DNA of 64,000 nucleotides from Juglans regia. Lineage: Eukaryota; Streptophyta; Magnoliopsida; Fagales; Juglandaceae. Numbering within the stretch: position 1 is the first letter of the stretch; the number at the start of each line of letters is the position of its first letter. This document shows, piece by piece, positions 46,201 to 54,553 of the stretch. The position numbers were made by a program, and so were the translations under genes. Location: NCBI RefSeq assembly GCF_001411555.2, contig NC_049901.1, forward strand, positions 27,050,372 to 27,114,371, given 5' to 3'. Under the pieces are notes generated by a model. It did not search any database. It was not told where the DNA came from and worked only from the letters and a program-made list of their open reading frames with translations.

Positions 46201-46305
46201 TCTAGAAACTTGAACATTTGTATCCGTCCACCAGATGGATCTTACTCACGGGATTCTTTGGAGAGCCCAAAGGGAAATGTGGAAAAGAAGCCAGAGAAAG
46301 ACTAA
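23076..46305 (+). CDS. ML5: MEI2-like RNA-binding protein (AML5/ML5 clade), exon 2 disrupted by a copia element
   Basis: Coding blocks: 23076-23103, 23977-24064 + 27670-27725 (one exon split by copia), 27809-28275, 30942-31100, 31204-31320, 31447-31598, 41916-42007, 42146-43061, 43163-43247, 43342-43410, 43776-43955 and 46189-46305 (TAA). All borders are GT/AG; phases agree and the sum is 2526 nt (841 codons plus stop), a usual length for the clade. RRM1 spans the 28.2/30.9-kb exons ([16 protein letters not shown]), RRM2 the 31.2/31.4-kb exons ([10 protein letters not shown]). The MEI2-type RRM3 spans 43.0-43.9 kb ([21 protein letters not shown]). In plants such proteins bind RNA and act in meiosis and growth. 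The first coding exon is inferred from GTGAGT and phase only. With the insertion, translation from the first ATG should end early; from ATG 27817 a 781-residue protein with all RRMs could still be made. Confidence 0.85.
23104..23976 (+). other. Intron 1 of the MEI2-like gene
   Basis: It begins GTGAGT after the inferred first coding exon and ends TTTTTTAG before GTCAATTC. A poly-T tract lies at about 23218-23231. No TE coding sequence is visible. Confidence 0.55.
24065..24192 (-). repeat. Copia 3' LTR (128 bp)
   Basis: It runs from TGTACAATTTTATGG to GTCATCTAACA and is a direct repeat of 27537-27664. It is followed by the polypurine-tract complement and preceded by the CATTC target duplication. 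Confidence 0.92.
24276..24495. mobile_element. Tourist-like MITE nested in the copia element
   Basis: 220 bp between TTA duplications (24273-24275 and 24496-24498). The terminal inverted repeat GGACAGGTTTGGGGGGTGAG pairs with GGGCAGGTTTGGGGGGTGGG on the other strand. The inside is AT-rich, with repeated 'gggatttgaaaaagttgaattg'. TTA/TAA duplication plus GGG(N)nGTTTGG ends are typical of PIF/Harbinger-type MITEs. It sits between RNase H and the LTR of the copia, so it is younger than the copia. Confidence 0.85.
24500..25800 (-). pseudogene. Copia reverse transcriptase/RNase H remnant, palm deleted
   Basis: On the minus strand, from right to left: pre-RT linker ([12 protein letters not shown] at about 25790-25750), RT N-terminus ([41 protein letters not shown], 25598-25374), and a gap where the catalytic YVDD palm should be. 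Then the RT C-terminus ([35 protein letters not shown], 25184-24987) and RNase H ([32 protein letters not shown], 24716-24500). Frame changes and stops separate the parts. Confidence 0.88.
25806..27536 (+). pseudogene. Inverted copia gag-protease-integrase block
   Basis: Plus-strand sequence inside a minus-strand copia. It starts with TGGTATCAGAGA (25806), the usual copia primer-binding sequence complementary to initiator tRNA-Met. Then come an untranslated leader-like part, a gag zinc knuckle [14 protein letters not shown] (26837-26880; CX2CX4HX4C), a protease start [13 protein letters not shown] (about 26956-26996) with the DSG catalytic motif, and a pre-integrase region ([27 protein letters not shown]). 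It stops at [10 protein letters not shown], where the integrase core should begin, and abuts the LTR at 27537. A low-complexity stretch at 26190-26560 within the leader seems to be a separate insertion. Confidence 0.8.
27537..27664 (-). repeat. Copia 5' LTR (128 bp)
   Basis: A direct repeat of 24065-24192, from TGCACAATTTTATGG to GTCATCTAACA. It directly joins the inverted block, whose minus-strand end reads TGGTATCAAAGCG, and the CATTC target duplication follows. Confidence 0.92.
28276..30941 (+). other. MEI2-like intron within RRM1, with TE fragments
   Basis: A 2.7-kb intron (GAG|GTAATT ... TTGGCAG|CAA) splitting RRM1. It contains the copia RT fragment at 29600-30180; the remaining sequence is AT-rich with nothing else recognisable. 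Confidence 0.75.
29600..30180 (-). pseudogene. Copia reverse transcriptase fragment in a MEI2-like intron
   Basis: The minus strand reads, with stops and frame changes, a [19 protein letters not shown] RT segment (about 30160-30100), [10 protein letters not shown] (about 30040-30010), then [20 protein letters not shown] and [20 protein letters not shown] (29868-29670). The YVDD motif is not readable. No LTRs lie nearby. It differs from the copia in exon 2, so it is a separate, older insertion or a fragment brought by rearrangement. Confidence 0.8.
31985..32450. repeat. Two diverged tandem copies, unknown origin
   Basis: The pattern '(g)taac(a/g)ac(t/c)...ggtc(a)cat(c/t)t...tagttgat...caagaacttccccttc..aagtatgtg' appears at about 31995-32115 and again, diverged, at 32260-32370. 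It may be part of an old transposon; I cannot name it. Confidence 0.4.
33091..36014 (-). mobile_element. Internally deleted chromodomain-type gypsy remnant
   Basis: The ends are TGTAACACCCC (33091) and, inverted, GGGGTGCTACA (36014), as TG...CA LTR ends would be. The flanks TCATA and TCATG may be a mutated 5-bp duplication. On the minus strand an integrase C-terminus and chromodomain-like tail are readable near the right end. The rest (33091-35640) is long, LTR-like and non-coding, with GC-rich parts at 34880-35600 and a TATATA-rich promoter-like stretch near 35610. Most of gag-pol is gone. The boundaries rest on the terminal motif and are moderately sure. Confidence 0.6.
35690..35947 (-). 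pseudogene. Gypsy integrase C-terminus and chromodomain-like tail
   Basis: The minus strand reads [17 protein letters not shown] and [20 protein letters not shown], the integrase C-terminal (GPY/F-like) region of chromodomain gypsy elements. After a deletion it reads [16 protein letters not shown], a stop, then [12 protein letters not shown], the characteristic (LRxKxIxLVKVxWxxxxxEEATWE) tail. Frame and stop damage make it a pseudogene. Confidence 0.8.
36030..36725 (+). mobile_element. 5'-truncated L1-type LINE remnant A
   Basis: A plus-strand 3' end of a plant LINE ORF2. The readable zinc-binding RVT C-terminal region contains [14 protein letters not shown] and EWCCMCKR (about 36225-36315), followed by a 3' untranslated part ending TTATTAATTATCAAAAACA, typical of plant LINE tails. 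It closely parallels 40720-40800 of LINE B, so the two are of one family. No RT motif remains. Confidence 0.75.
38345..38554. mobile_element. Tourist-like MITE nested in LINE B
   Basis: 210 bp between TAA duplications (38342-38344, 38555-38557). The ends are GGGTTGGTTTGGATAGTG and, inverted, GGGCTCGTTTGGATTCAG. It shares the inside 'gggatttgaaaaagttgaattg' and 'gtaatgatgagatgagat' with 24276-24495. It interrupts the LINE ORF2 and so is younger than the LINE. Confidence 0.88.
39065..39681. mobile_element. hAT-like non-autonomous element nested in LINE B
   Basis: 617 bp between CAATATCC (39057-39064) and CAATATCT (39682-39689), an 8-bp duplication with one change. The ends are TAGGAGTGGTA and, inverted, TAGGGGTATCA. 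The subterminal parts are rich in 'gggtcaaacgggt' and 'cacgacacgaacacga', as in a common plant hAT MITE type. It interrupts the LINE frame exactly at its duplication: the LINE reading continues with LANTLGCKV on the right. Confidence 0.85.
40179..40214. repeat. Poly-G tract (G6-A-G29)
   Basis: Six Gs, one A, then 29 uninterrupted Gs. It is the longest mononucleotide run noticed in the window. It keeps the LINE ORF2 frame open as polyglycine. Confidence 0.95.
43956..46188 (+). other. Last intron of the MEI2-like gene
   Basis: A 2.2-kb intron (CAG|GTAATAA ... CTCCAG|GAACC). It contains a short MITE-like inverted repeat (44496-44717); otherwise AT-rich sequence without recognisable coding parts. 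Confidence 0.8.
44496..44717. mobile_element. Short MITE-like inverted-repeat element
   Basis: 222 bp. The left end TGATAGGGTTACTACC...TATTTACTG pairs with the right end CAGTAAATAGGTAGTAGGAGGGTAGTAACCCTATCA, apart from an 11-bp extra block. The middle is T/A-rich. The wider flanks TTTGGACTAAGG and CTTGGACTAATG are similar to each other, but no clean target duplication is defined. Confidence 0.6.
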
Positions 46306-46860
46306 CAATGTAAGGAAATCTTATTCTCAGCCTTCAGAAATGGAGTTGGGAGCTTCTAAGTGTTGCATAGTCGTTATTGGTCTGTAAAGGTGAAGAGGAC
46401 AAAGTAACATGTATATAACTGCTCATACGATTGCATTGCCCCCTCTGGGGATGGATGCTTGAGAAATATCTCATGAAGAAGTATAGAAGGAAAAGAGACA
46501 GCATTGTGTGTATATAAAGCTAAGGATTGCTAATTGACAAGGGGGGGAAGAATAAAGTGAAGTATTGCTGAATTGTGAAGTTTATCTGCAGCAATATGCA
46601 TCACTCGTCGGTTTGTGCAGGCTCTCCTTCCGGATTTTCCTTTCCGTCTTACCTTTGGTTTTGTTTTTTTCCTGCCATTTGAAAATATGATTTACATATT
46701 CATGGGTAGATGTCTATAGAATATGGGGCTGTTAAAAACTGTACAGATAGGAGACGAACACAATATACTGTTCATGCGTTGTACAGTGTTGACGAAATGT
46801 GCCGTACGAAAATGTGTATCCGATAAAATATATGGTCGGTGCATTTGTTATTACTCTCTC
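46306..46860 (+). promoter_or_regulatory. 3' untranslated region and poly(A) signal of the MEI2-like gene
   Basis: Non-coding sequence after the TAA at 46303-46305. A canonical AATAAA lies at 46551-46556 and a weaker AATATA/AAAATA cluster at about 46680-46830. The exact end is unknown. Confidence 0.5.
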
Positions 46861-47404
46861 TCTCTCTCTAACCTTTTTGGATTCATCTTTGTTATGTTAT
46901 CTGAAGTGGGTGATCATGGTCAAAATTTTCTAGGTTTCTTACGTTGTTTAGGCCCAAAAAGAGATGTCATGCGTGACCAATACAACAGATTCATGGAATT
47001 TACGTGGTAGGAATGCATCGAGTAACATGGTCAAAGATGCCCAATATTGTGTGCAATAAAATTGTCACTTCGATACATAACATGACGTTGTTACTTACCT
47101 CCAGAGTAATTGCGACAAACAATAAAAGAGTGTGGAGTCGTCAGTATCAATTATTTTACTAATATATATCTATGGATTTTATTGGGTACCTAGGTTGAAG
47201 TTGTTTGTTGGTTTGATAAGAAAATGTGTTGGAATTGATGGGTACATTTGTTTTTTTTTTTTTAATGGTAAATGAGGAAGATTTGAAAAATGGATTTTCT
47301 ACTATTTGTGTGAATTCAAAGTTCTTATACTCTTATCTATATTTAGCATAAACATATCTATTGTGCTTAGATATAAGTTTATTTCACCTTTAGTCAATAC
47401 GTGG
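46861..47404. other. Non-genic stretch
   Basis: It contains a short TC microsatellite (about 46854-46869) and AT-rich sequence. I see no gene or mobile element. Confidence 0.5.
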
Positions 47405-47941
47405 TAGGGGTGTAACTAGTTCGGTTCGGTTTGATTTTGGACATATTTTATAACCGAACAGGTATATACCGGTTTTGAGATTTGAAGAACCGATACCGCA
47501 CCAGTTAAACCCATAAATTAGTACTTTCCATTTTACCAGTTTCGGTCCGGTATTATATTTATATATATATTATAGTATATAATAATATAGTGATATATTA
47601 TAGTATATTATAATATATAGTAATATAGTATTAGTATAATTACAAATACTATATAGACTATAGTGATAATATATACTTATTTATATATAGCAGATTACCA
47701 ATAGTATATATTAGTATTATATATACTATTAGTAATCCACGCTCATTATGACTCAGTATGAGTATACTAATACTATATATATACTATCTAGTGATATAAT
47801 GATATAATAATATGTACATAGTTATCTACTAATACTATATGTTAGTAGTGATATAGTATTAATATAACTACTAATACTAATACTATAGTGATTTATATTG
47901 TTATTTATATATATTGGATTACTAATAGTATTAGTATATTA

Positions 47942-47958
47942 GTGTGTGTGTGTGTATA

Positions 47959-47991
<33 letters not shown>
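47942..47991. repeat. (GT)n(TA)n microsatellite
   Basis: A GTGTGTGTGTGTGT run is followed by a TATATATA run of more than 25 bases, in an AT-rich arm. Confidence 0.9.
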
Positions 47992-47992
<1 letters not shown>

Positions 47993-48060
47993 TATCATAT
48001 TGTGATATAGTGTTTGATTATGTATATTAGTGATAATATGTTGGTTACATACATTTTTTA

Positions 48061-51000
48061 TGACGCCCCCAAATTCCGTTTAGGATTGAACGGACATATG
48101 AAGCGTTAGGACATGCAACACAAGGTTATATGCCCCCTGTTCATGACAGATAAATATGCAATACACCTAACATACATCTAATAGTATGCAATATTTGCAG
48201 CAGATAATTATTTTTTGGAGCAACACTATGTACCAAACTAAAGATATCTCAAATACTTGAAACATGATCCACAAATAATGAAATGCTAAACATCCATGAT
48301 TACAGTAAGAGTCTCGAAATGACTATAATCTCAAAAGTATGGGAGATCGAGCTCCATACAGACATCACCAAAACATAATTACTGTCTATAAATCTAACTA
48401 TGGAGGCCACATGCTCCGAGTTGCATCGGCGTAGCCTAATCAACCTCCTTTAGTCGGCTAGGCTCTGTTCTCTCTCCTAGTTCTGACACATTTCCTACCA
48501 TTGGGAGGGAATGGTAATTGAGACTATTAGAGTGAGATTTGAGTACAAATCTCAGCAAGTTAGCAGAAAACTTTCACACAGGCTAATGATGCATGCATCA
48601 TAGTAAATGCATGAATGCATAATCAAAGTCATAAGCATGCATAAAATAACTTGGTGTGTAACACGACATAATCTAACATGACTTGAACAGAAATGTGAAC
48701 TGAATTTGAAACTTGACATGACGTGAACTTGATCTGAACTTGGAACTAAAACATGGACTGAACGTGAACTTGAAACATGACTGAATGTGAAATACATGCA
48801 CTTGAACTGAGCATGACTGAAAGTGAAATACATGAACCAAGCATTGCATGAACATGAACGTGAAGATACACGAACTTGGAATCTTATTTAATAAGCATGA
48901 TAAATAAACGTGAACATATGGGTGTGAGACGATTTCCCCTTGATCTGTGTGTCCCTACCAATTACCGCATTACAACACAAATATCTGTATCAGCTACGAG
49001 TGCATTAACATACGTGCCAGTTCATAGGTATCTACACCTTTTGTGGACACACGTAATGTACGTATCCCTTTCCAGGTATCTACACCAACATGAGTACTAG
49101 GGATGTAACTGGTCCGATCCGGTTTTGAACAAAATCTAGGACCGAATCGGTATGTACCAATTTTGCATTTTTCAAAACCAATTACGCTCCGATTACTCTC
49201 CTAAACCAGTACCTTCAGTTTTACCTGTTTCCTGTCCGGTCCAATTTTCTGGTTTTTTTTTAAATGTAAAAAATATATAATAAAGTGTTACTTTTTATGA
49301 TAAAATGTTATCAATAATTTAATATATATATATATATTATGTTTAAAGCATATGATCAATTAAATTTTCATCTTTAAGATTAAACTTTTATTTGATAAAT
49401 TATAACAACATTATCTTATATATAATTATATTAATAACATATGATCAAACAAATTACAAATGTTCATATTTAAAATTAACATTTTATGTTATAAATTATA
49501 AATTATAATATAAAATTATTTCATATATGATATATAATTATATATATTATATATAAAAATTTAATATATAATTATATATTATATATATAAATATTTTGTG
49601 TAATATATAAAATTAATTTATATATATATTTTTCCAACCAGTCCGGTTCGGTTCGGTTCGGTTCGGTCCGGTCCTGGAAACTACGAAACCGAAATCGGAC
49701 CGAATCCGACCCGTTTTTATAAAATAGGAACTAGTTTCGGACCAGACTGGTTCAAAACCGGACCAACGGGTCCGGTTTGGACCGGTTTCCTGGTTTAAAT
49801 TTACACCCCTAATGAGTACGTATAGCATGAAATTGAAATGTGGATAGCACCATCGACGTTAGTGCTTGACTTCGCTTCAATGACCAGTTAATTAAGCCAC
49901 ATTCGAAGCCTATTGATCTTTACCTTGTCAACCTAGAAAATTTCACACTAATTTAGGCACTCCAGTGTGAACAAAAAAGTTTCATTAGGATATTACCAAA
50001 TCCTAGAACTTAGGGGTCGTGATAAACGAAAACAAACTTGACTTGACTTGAAAGGTTGTTCTCAAGATATACAAACTGTAGTCGAGACAAAACGTGATGT
50101 GAGATGATAGGACAGAAGCCCTAACATAACGTGACATGACATGAACGTGAGACGAAAGACATGATGTAATATGAGACAAACAATATTTTGTAGCATGGCA
50201 TAACTTGTAACAGACAACATTTTATAACATGACATAACATGTAAAAGATAACATTTTGTGACATAACATACGTGTAACAGATAGCGTTCTATGACATGAC
50301 ATACATGTAATAGATTTAATTACATGACAAAATAAATTGTGTAACATATAAGTATTTCGTGATAGTGTAATATGTAACAGACATACATGAGGCGACATGG
50401 CATAACATGGCATATAGGATAACATAAATACATAAACACTAGTTCCCTTACCCATCACACAAATACAGTAATTTGATAGTAAGTTAAGAGCTAACTTACA
50501 GTGATTGTCACGTTTACAGGGAAAATCATAAAACACGAGAAACTGTAAGTAGGAGGATTCTAAATGTTACAAACTTTATCACTAATAAATTCGTAACATG
50601 AAAAATGTTAACTTAGAGTAGAATTACTATTTTACCCTCTACATGTGAGAAAATGATCATTTTACTTATAACTTAAGGATTTCACATCCTAACTCCAAAA
50701 ATATCAAATTTTACATTCCTTGTATAAATTTTGTCATAAACTCAAACAAATAGTTAGAAAAAATTTAAAACAAATCATAACCATGAGAAACATACTATGG
50801 TCGAAACACCCTTAGGCCATTTCTCTTTATTTTTGTTGCAATTTTATCAAACCTTCAAACTCATGCTTAAACCAAAATATTACAACATAGATTATCACAT
50901 CCTATACTTAGAAGTATGCTTGATGCAACCAACAAAAATCCACTTCACAAAAACACAAAAATTTCTAGTAAAAAGATCCAAACTTTTTAACTAAAACATA

Positions 51001-51802
51001 AACCCTTGAATCTCAAGGCTTTGACTCTTTTTAAAACATATCCAAAAACTCCAAGAATTCAAAACTTTCTTTTAACATGTCTATAACACACTCCTAAGAA
51101 CTAACATGCTTTGAATCATCAAGTACAAATCACCAAAAGTCACAAAAATCCAACTTGAAGCACTTGGCTTTAACACTTCATCAAAACAGAATTTTTTTCA
51201 ACTTTAGTTTTTATCAAACCAGTTGATTCGAGACATGCCATGATAAAAATCATGAACTATCAACATCATATGGTTTAAAAATATGTCCTAAAGTAGATCC
51301 AAGCATTAAAATTAAGATCATATGGCAAAATTAAACCAAAACATGGATCTATAAAAAAACCTCACATTTTTTACTTAACTGAGTATCCTCATGCATAAAA
51401 ATCATATATTTACAAATAAACACCTAAAATCTCCAAACCAACATACTAACCTGATAATGCAACTCATTTATCAAAATTCAACTCTGAAGTGTCTTGAAAT
51501 AATCAAAATGTGTTTTCGAACAGATGTTTCATCTGAAAATCGAAAATAAGTTTATTATGCCATAAAATCCTAAATATTCAAAAGAAACTAATGACGCAAA
51601 TTGTATCTTATTTTGACACTTCAAACTACTTCAAATAAATACAAATCACATTTTTGGCCCCCTATTGAGTGACAACACTGACTGTGCTGATAGACCGAAA
51701 CCTATGCAATTGGTTAGTTGATTCATGAAAACATACGGAGTTTTCAAGAGGTCCCTAAAGCCTATAGAAATTCTACTATTGAATTTCTAGCGGCCTGTTA
51801 CA
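48061..51802 (-). mobile_element. Probable solo gypsy LTR (about 3.0 kb without its own insert)
   Basis: The left end is TGACGCCCCCAAATTCCG and the right end CGGCCTGTTACA. On the minus strand this would be an LTR starting TGTAACAGGCCGCTAG and ending GGGGGCGTCA, a familiar form for plant chromodomain gypsy LTRs. No gag/pol is visible. The flanks TTTTA and CTTTT lie in T-rich sequence and are not a certain duplication. It contains the 714-bp hAT-like element. The interior (50100-50400) has many diverged repeats of 'gacataacatgtaacaga'. Confidence 0.5.
49098..49811. mobile_element. hAT-like non-autonomous element, 714 bp, with 8-bp target duplication
   Basis: A perfect 8-bp duplication ATGAGTAC (49090-49097 and 49812-49819) flanks ends TAGGGATGTAA and, inverted, TAGGGGTGTAA. 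The subterminal parts are full of 'ccggttcggttcgg' and 'accggacc' motifs; the centre is AT-rich. There is no coding capacity. It sits inside the 48061-51802 LTR and is therefore younger than it. Confidence 0.9.
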
Positions 51803-52390
51803 CTTTTTATATGAGTGTATATAATCAAATGTATATAAATGTATTTACAAAAAGGATTATAATTTATAATTTATTATGCTATAAAATGTACTTATCCTTA
51901 ATATATATATAGTTTATATTAATAACATATGATCAAATGTTTATGTTTAAGATTAAGATTTTATGTTATAAAACTAAAATTCTTAATGATAATGTTATAT
52001 AAAATGTGAGATTAAGATTTATAAGATTAATTTTATGTTATATAAAATATTATATTAATTTTATGTTATTAAATTAATATTATACATGAATAATAGGATG
52101 TTGAAATTTAATGTTATATTAATTAGCAATTTAGCATATAATATAAAATTATTTTATATATAATTTTATATATTATATATAATATAAAATATCATAAAAA
52201 ATATATTTTAATATATATATGAACCGGTCTATTCCGATTCAGTTTGGTGTTAGAAAAAAGAAAAATCGAAACCGGACCAGTTTCGACCGGTTTTGAAAAA
52301 AAAAACCGGTACCGGACCAAATTGGTTTTGAACTGGACCGAACCCACCGGTTGGGTCCAGTTTACCAGTTTTTTTTTTTTTTTACCCCTA

Positions 52391-53052
52391 ATATGGGTGA
52401 GATGAGATCTATATTTAGCATAAACAAGCCATTGACTAAAATTGATTCCACATTTAGGATTGTTTGGCAACAGAGACCAGATGAGAAATTCTCAATACTT
52501 TTGAAAACTTCTAGCAATTTCCTTTCCAAACATTACTAAAACACAAAACACTTTCCAATTTTAAATCGTCAATTTTTCATCTAATCATTGCCTAATCATT
52601 ACAATTTTTACAAATTTCAAACCAAAACACAAAAACCAATATATCTTTTTCCAAATTCAAAAAAAAAATATTATTAAAAATTTATATTCAAATAATTGTT
52701 TAACTTTATAATAATTTTATTCAACTTTTTCTATTATTTGCAACAACTAATAAAATATTTTAAATCTAATTATTTCACTACTATCCACATACTATTTTAC
52801 TATTACTCACAAAATTTTGAGATACTCAAAATATTAAAACCAACCTAAATATTTCACAAAGCTTAGTGGGGACTCGGGAGCTCACTTATCTTTCTCAAGA
52901 AAATTAAGTTGCGACTGATTAAAAAAATATAGATATTATTTTGCAAAAGATGATCCCATCTCAATACTTTTTCATGTTTGCCACTTGTCACAATAATAAA
53001 AAAAACACTATAGCTAACTAAACTGTACATTTTATTAACTCTTTGAGACTTA
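52391..53052. other. AT-rich non-genic stretch
   Basis: No gene. The 20-mer beginning ATCTATATTTAGCATA at 52406 also occurs at about 47333, on the other side of the 47405-52390 element. A region at 52460-52850 has MITE-like words (GGATTGTTTGG; TCTAATTATTTCACTACTATCC) but no matching ends. Confidence 0.4.
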
Positions 53053-53412
53053 GGCCCGGTTTGGTTAGCCAATACAGATGAAAACATCTAATCTGGAGTT
53101 GTATCGTACAATAGTTTTGGCTATCCAAATACAATATTTCATCGCTTAAGTTTTGAAAACATCCACTTAAATGAATAGTAAATAAATAGTGAAAACTGAC
53201 ATGAACAATGCTTGAATAATGTCAAAACTGACATAAACAGTACATGAACAATGCATGAATAGTGCACAATTCAGGTACTCTATAAATACTGTGGGACCTA
53301 GACCTTTTTCAAATTCCAAAAAGTCAAAACTATCTCATTTCATCTTAACTCAAAAAATCTCACTACTATTTAGAATATATTATCTCATCTGAACTGTCTT
53401 TCCAAATCGGGC
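53053..53412. mobile_element. Tourist-like (PIF/Harbinger) MITE with TTA duplication
   Basis: 360 bp between TTA repeats (53050-53052, 53413-53415). The ends are GGCCCGGTTTGGTTAGCC and, inverted, GCCCGATTTGGAAAGACA. The interior has repeated 'catgaacaatg'/'cataaacagtacatg' units and 'gtgggacctagacctttttc'. It is homologous in reverse orientation to 22028-22413. Confidence 0.88.
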
Positions 53413-53415
53413 TTA

Positions 53416-54545
53416 ATGTTTGTTTCTTAGCCTTATCAATCTTCAAGATCTTCTTCACAATTTTTGCCCTTTCAGGAAGCTTGAATAATCCTCTTTCCTT
53501 AATAGCACCCTCGAGAGAGAATATTCACCATATGTCCAAGTTTTTATATTTAGAAGGGCTCAAGTGTGAAACTCCTTGGAACCCTTGTCAGTGATGGGGC
53601 ACTGAAACTTCCCCGTACATCCAAAATGCTGAAAGAAAAAATAATACAAAAATCCTAGACTTTACTAATATAAAAAAGAGAATTGAACTCTAGGGATGCT
53701 ACCGCATCTTATAGAGCGGGGTTGCCCCCAAAATCCGCCATTGCATTCCAAGGCCCGTGCCCCCCATCTGTGTGCTGGGGTGCACTGGTTTCTCTGCCCC
53801 ATCCACTGCCCACCCACAACTGTCACATCTAGAAAAAAACAAAACAAAAAATCAAAGAAAGAGAAAATTCACATCAAAATACAAAATCACAACAAAAATC
53901 ACAATAATGAATAAAATACAAATCAAATTTACAACACAATACACATAAAATCAGCCCCACGTGGGCACCCCTCCATCTAACGTCTCTCACTCGTACATAG
54001 TGGGCATGACCCCAGGTCTGCATCTCTATAATGTTCTCAATCTTGTTCATACAAGTAAATAGGCCGTGCGACCACCAAACACAAGGTGAGAGTACATACA
54101 CCAAATCTCTCCTAGAGAAGACCAGCATAGTAACATCCCTAAAGTGTCTGGTCATGTCCTAGATTCATTCGATCGCATCAAGATCAAGCATTTTTGAACC
54201 CTCTTGAGTTAAAAAACTCAGAACAATGTTTGACTACCTCCAAATCATTTCAATGTGTTCACAACCTTTAGCCGCTACTAAGATGTAGCATCATAGTTTG
54301 ATGTCAGCAAACACTATCGAAGATACGATATCGAAGAGTCTTCCATTTGCACTCATATCACTCAATTTTGGTCAAACCGCTTTCCCAACAATGCCTCTTT
54401 AGACCGTATCAATCATGGATATAGACAGCATGCTAAAGTAGCAGACATCGCAACCTCCATCTCGTAAAAAAAGTAAAGGATATTTTAAAAATGAGACTCA
54501 CATAGTGAAAAAGAGGGGAACCTTTTACTCACTTACTCATATGGT
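53416..54545. other. Unassigned stretch left of the hAT element
   Basis: No recognisable gene. A minus-strand segment at about 53430-53530 reads SLEGAIKERGLFKLPERAKI with a short open frame and could be a fragment of a coding exon, but I cannot name it. The rest is low-complexity, A/C-rich sequence. Confidence 0.35.
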
Positions 54546-54553
54546 CGTATCAG

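Larger units (their letters stand above)
47405..52390. mobile_element. Possible hAT-like MITE split by a solo LTR
   Basis: A left terminus TAGGGGTGTAACTAGTTCGG (47405) with 'accggt'-rich subterminal sequence, and a right terminus ...CCAGTTTTTTTTACCCCTA (52390), also 'accgg'-rich, bracket AT-rich arms (47560-48060 and 51803-52200) that join well if the solo LTR 48061-51802 is removed. The same architecture is complete in the 714-bp element at 49098. The flanking 8-mers ATACGTGG and ATATGGGT match at only five positions, so the pairing is uncertain. Confidence 0.45.

Noticed and set aside
49640..49670. (TTCGG)n run as a possible telomere-like repeat
   Set aside because: The unit does not match plant telomere repeats and is part of the ACCGAACC-rich subterminal region of a hAT-like MITE.
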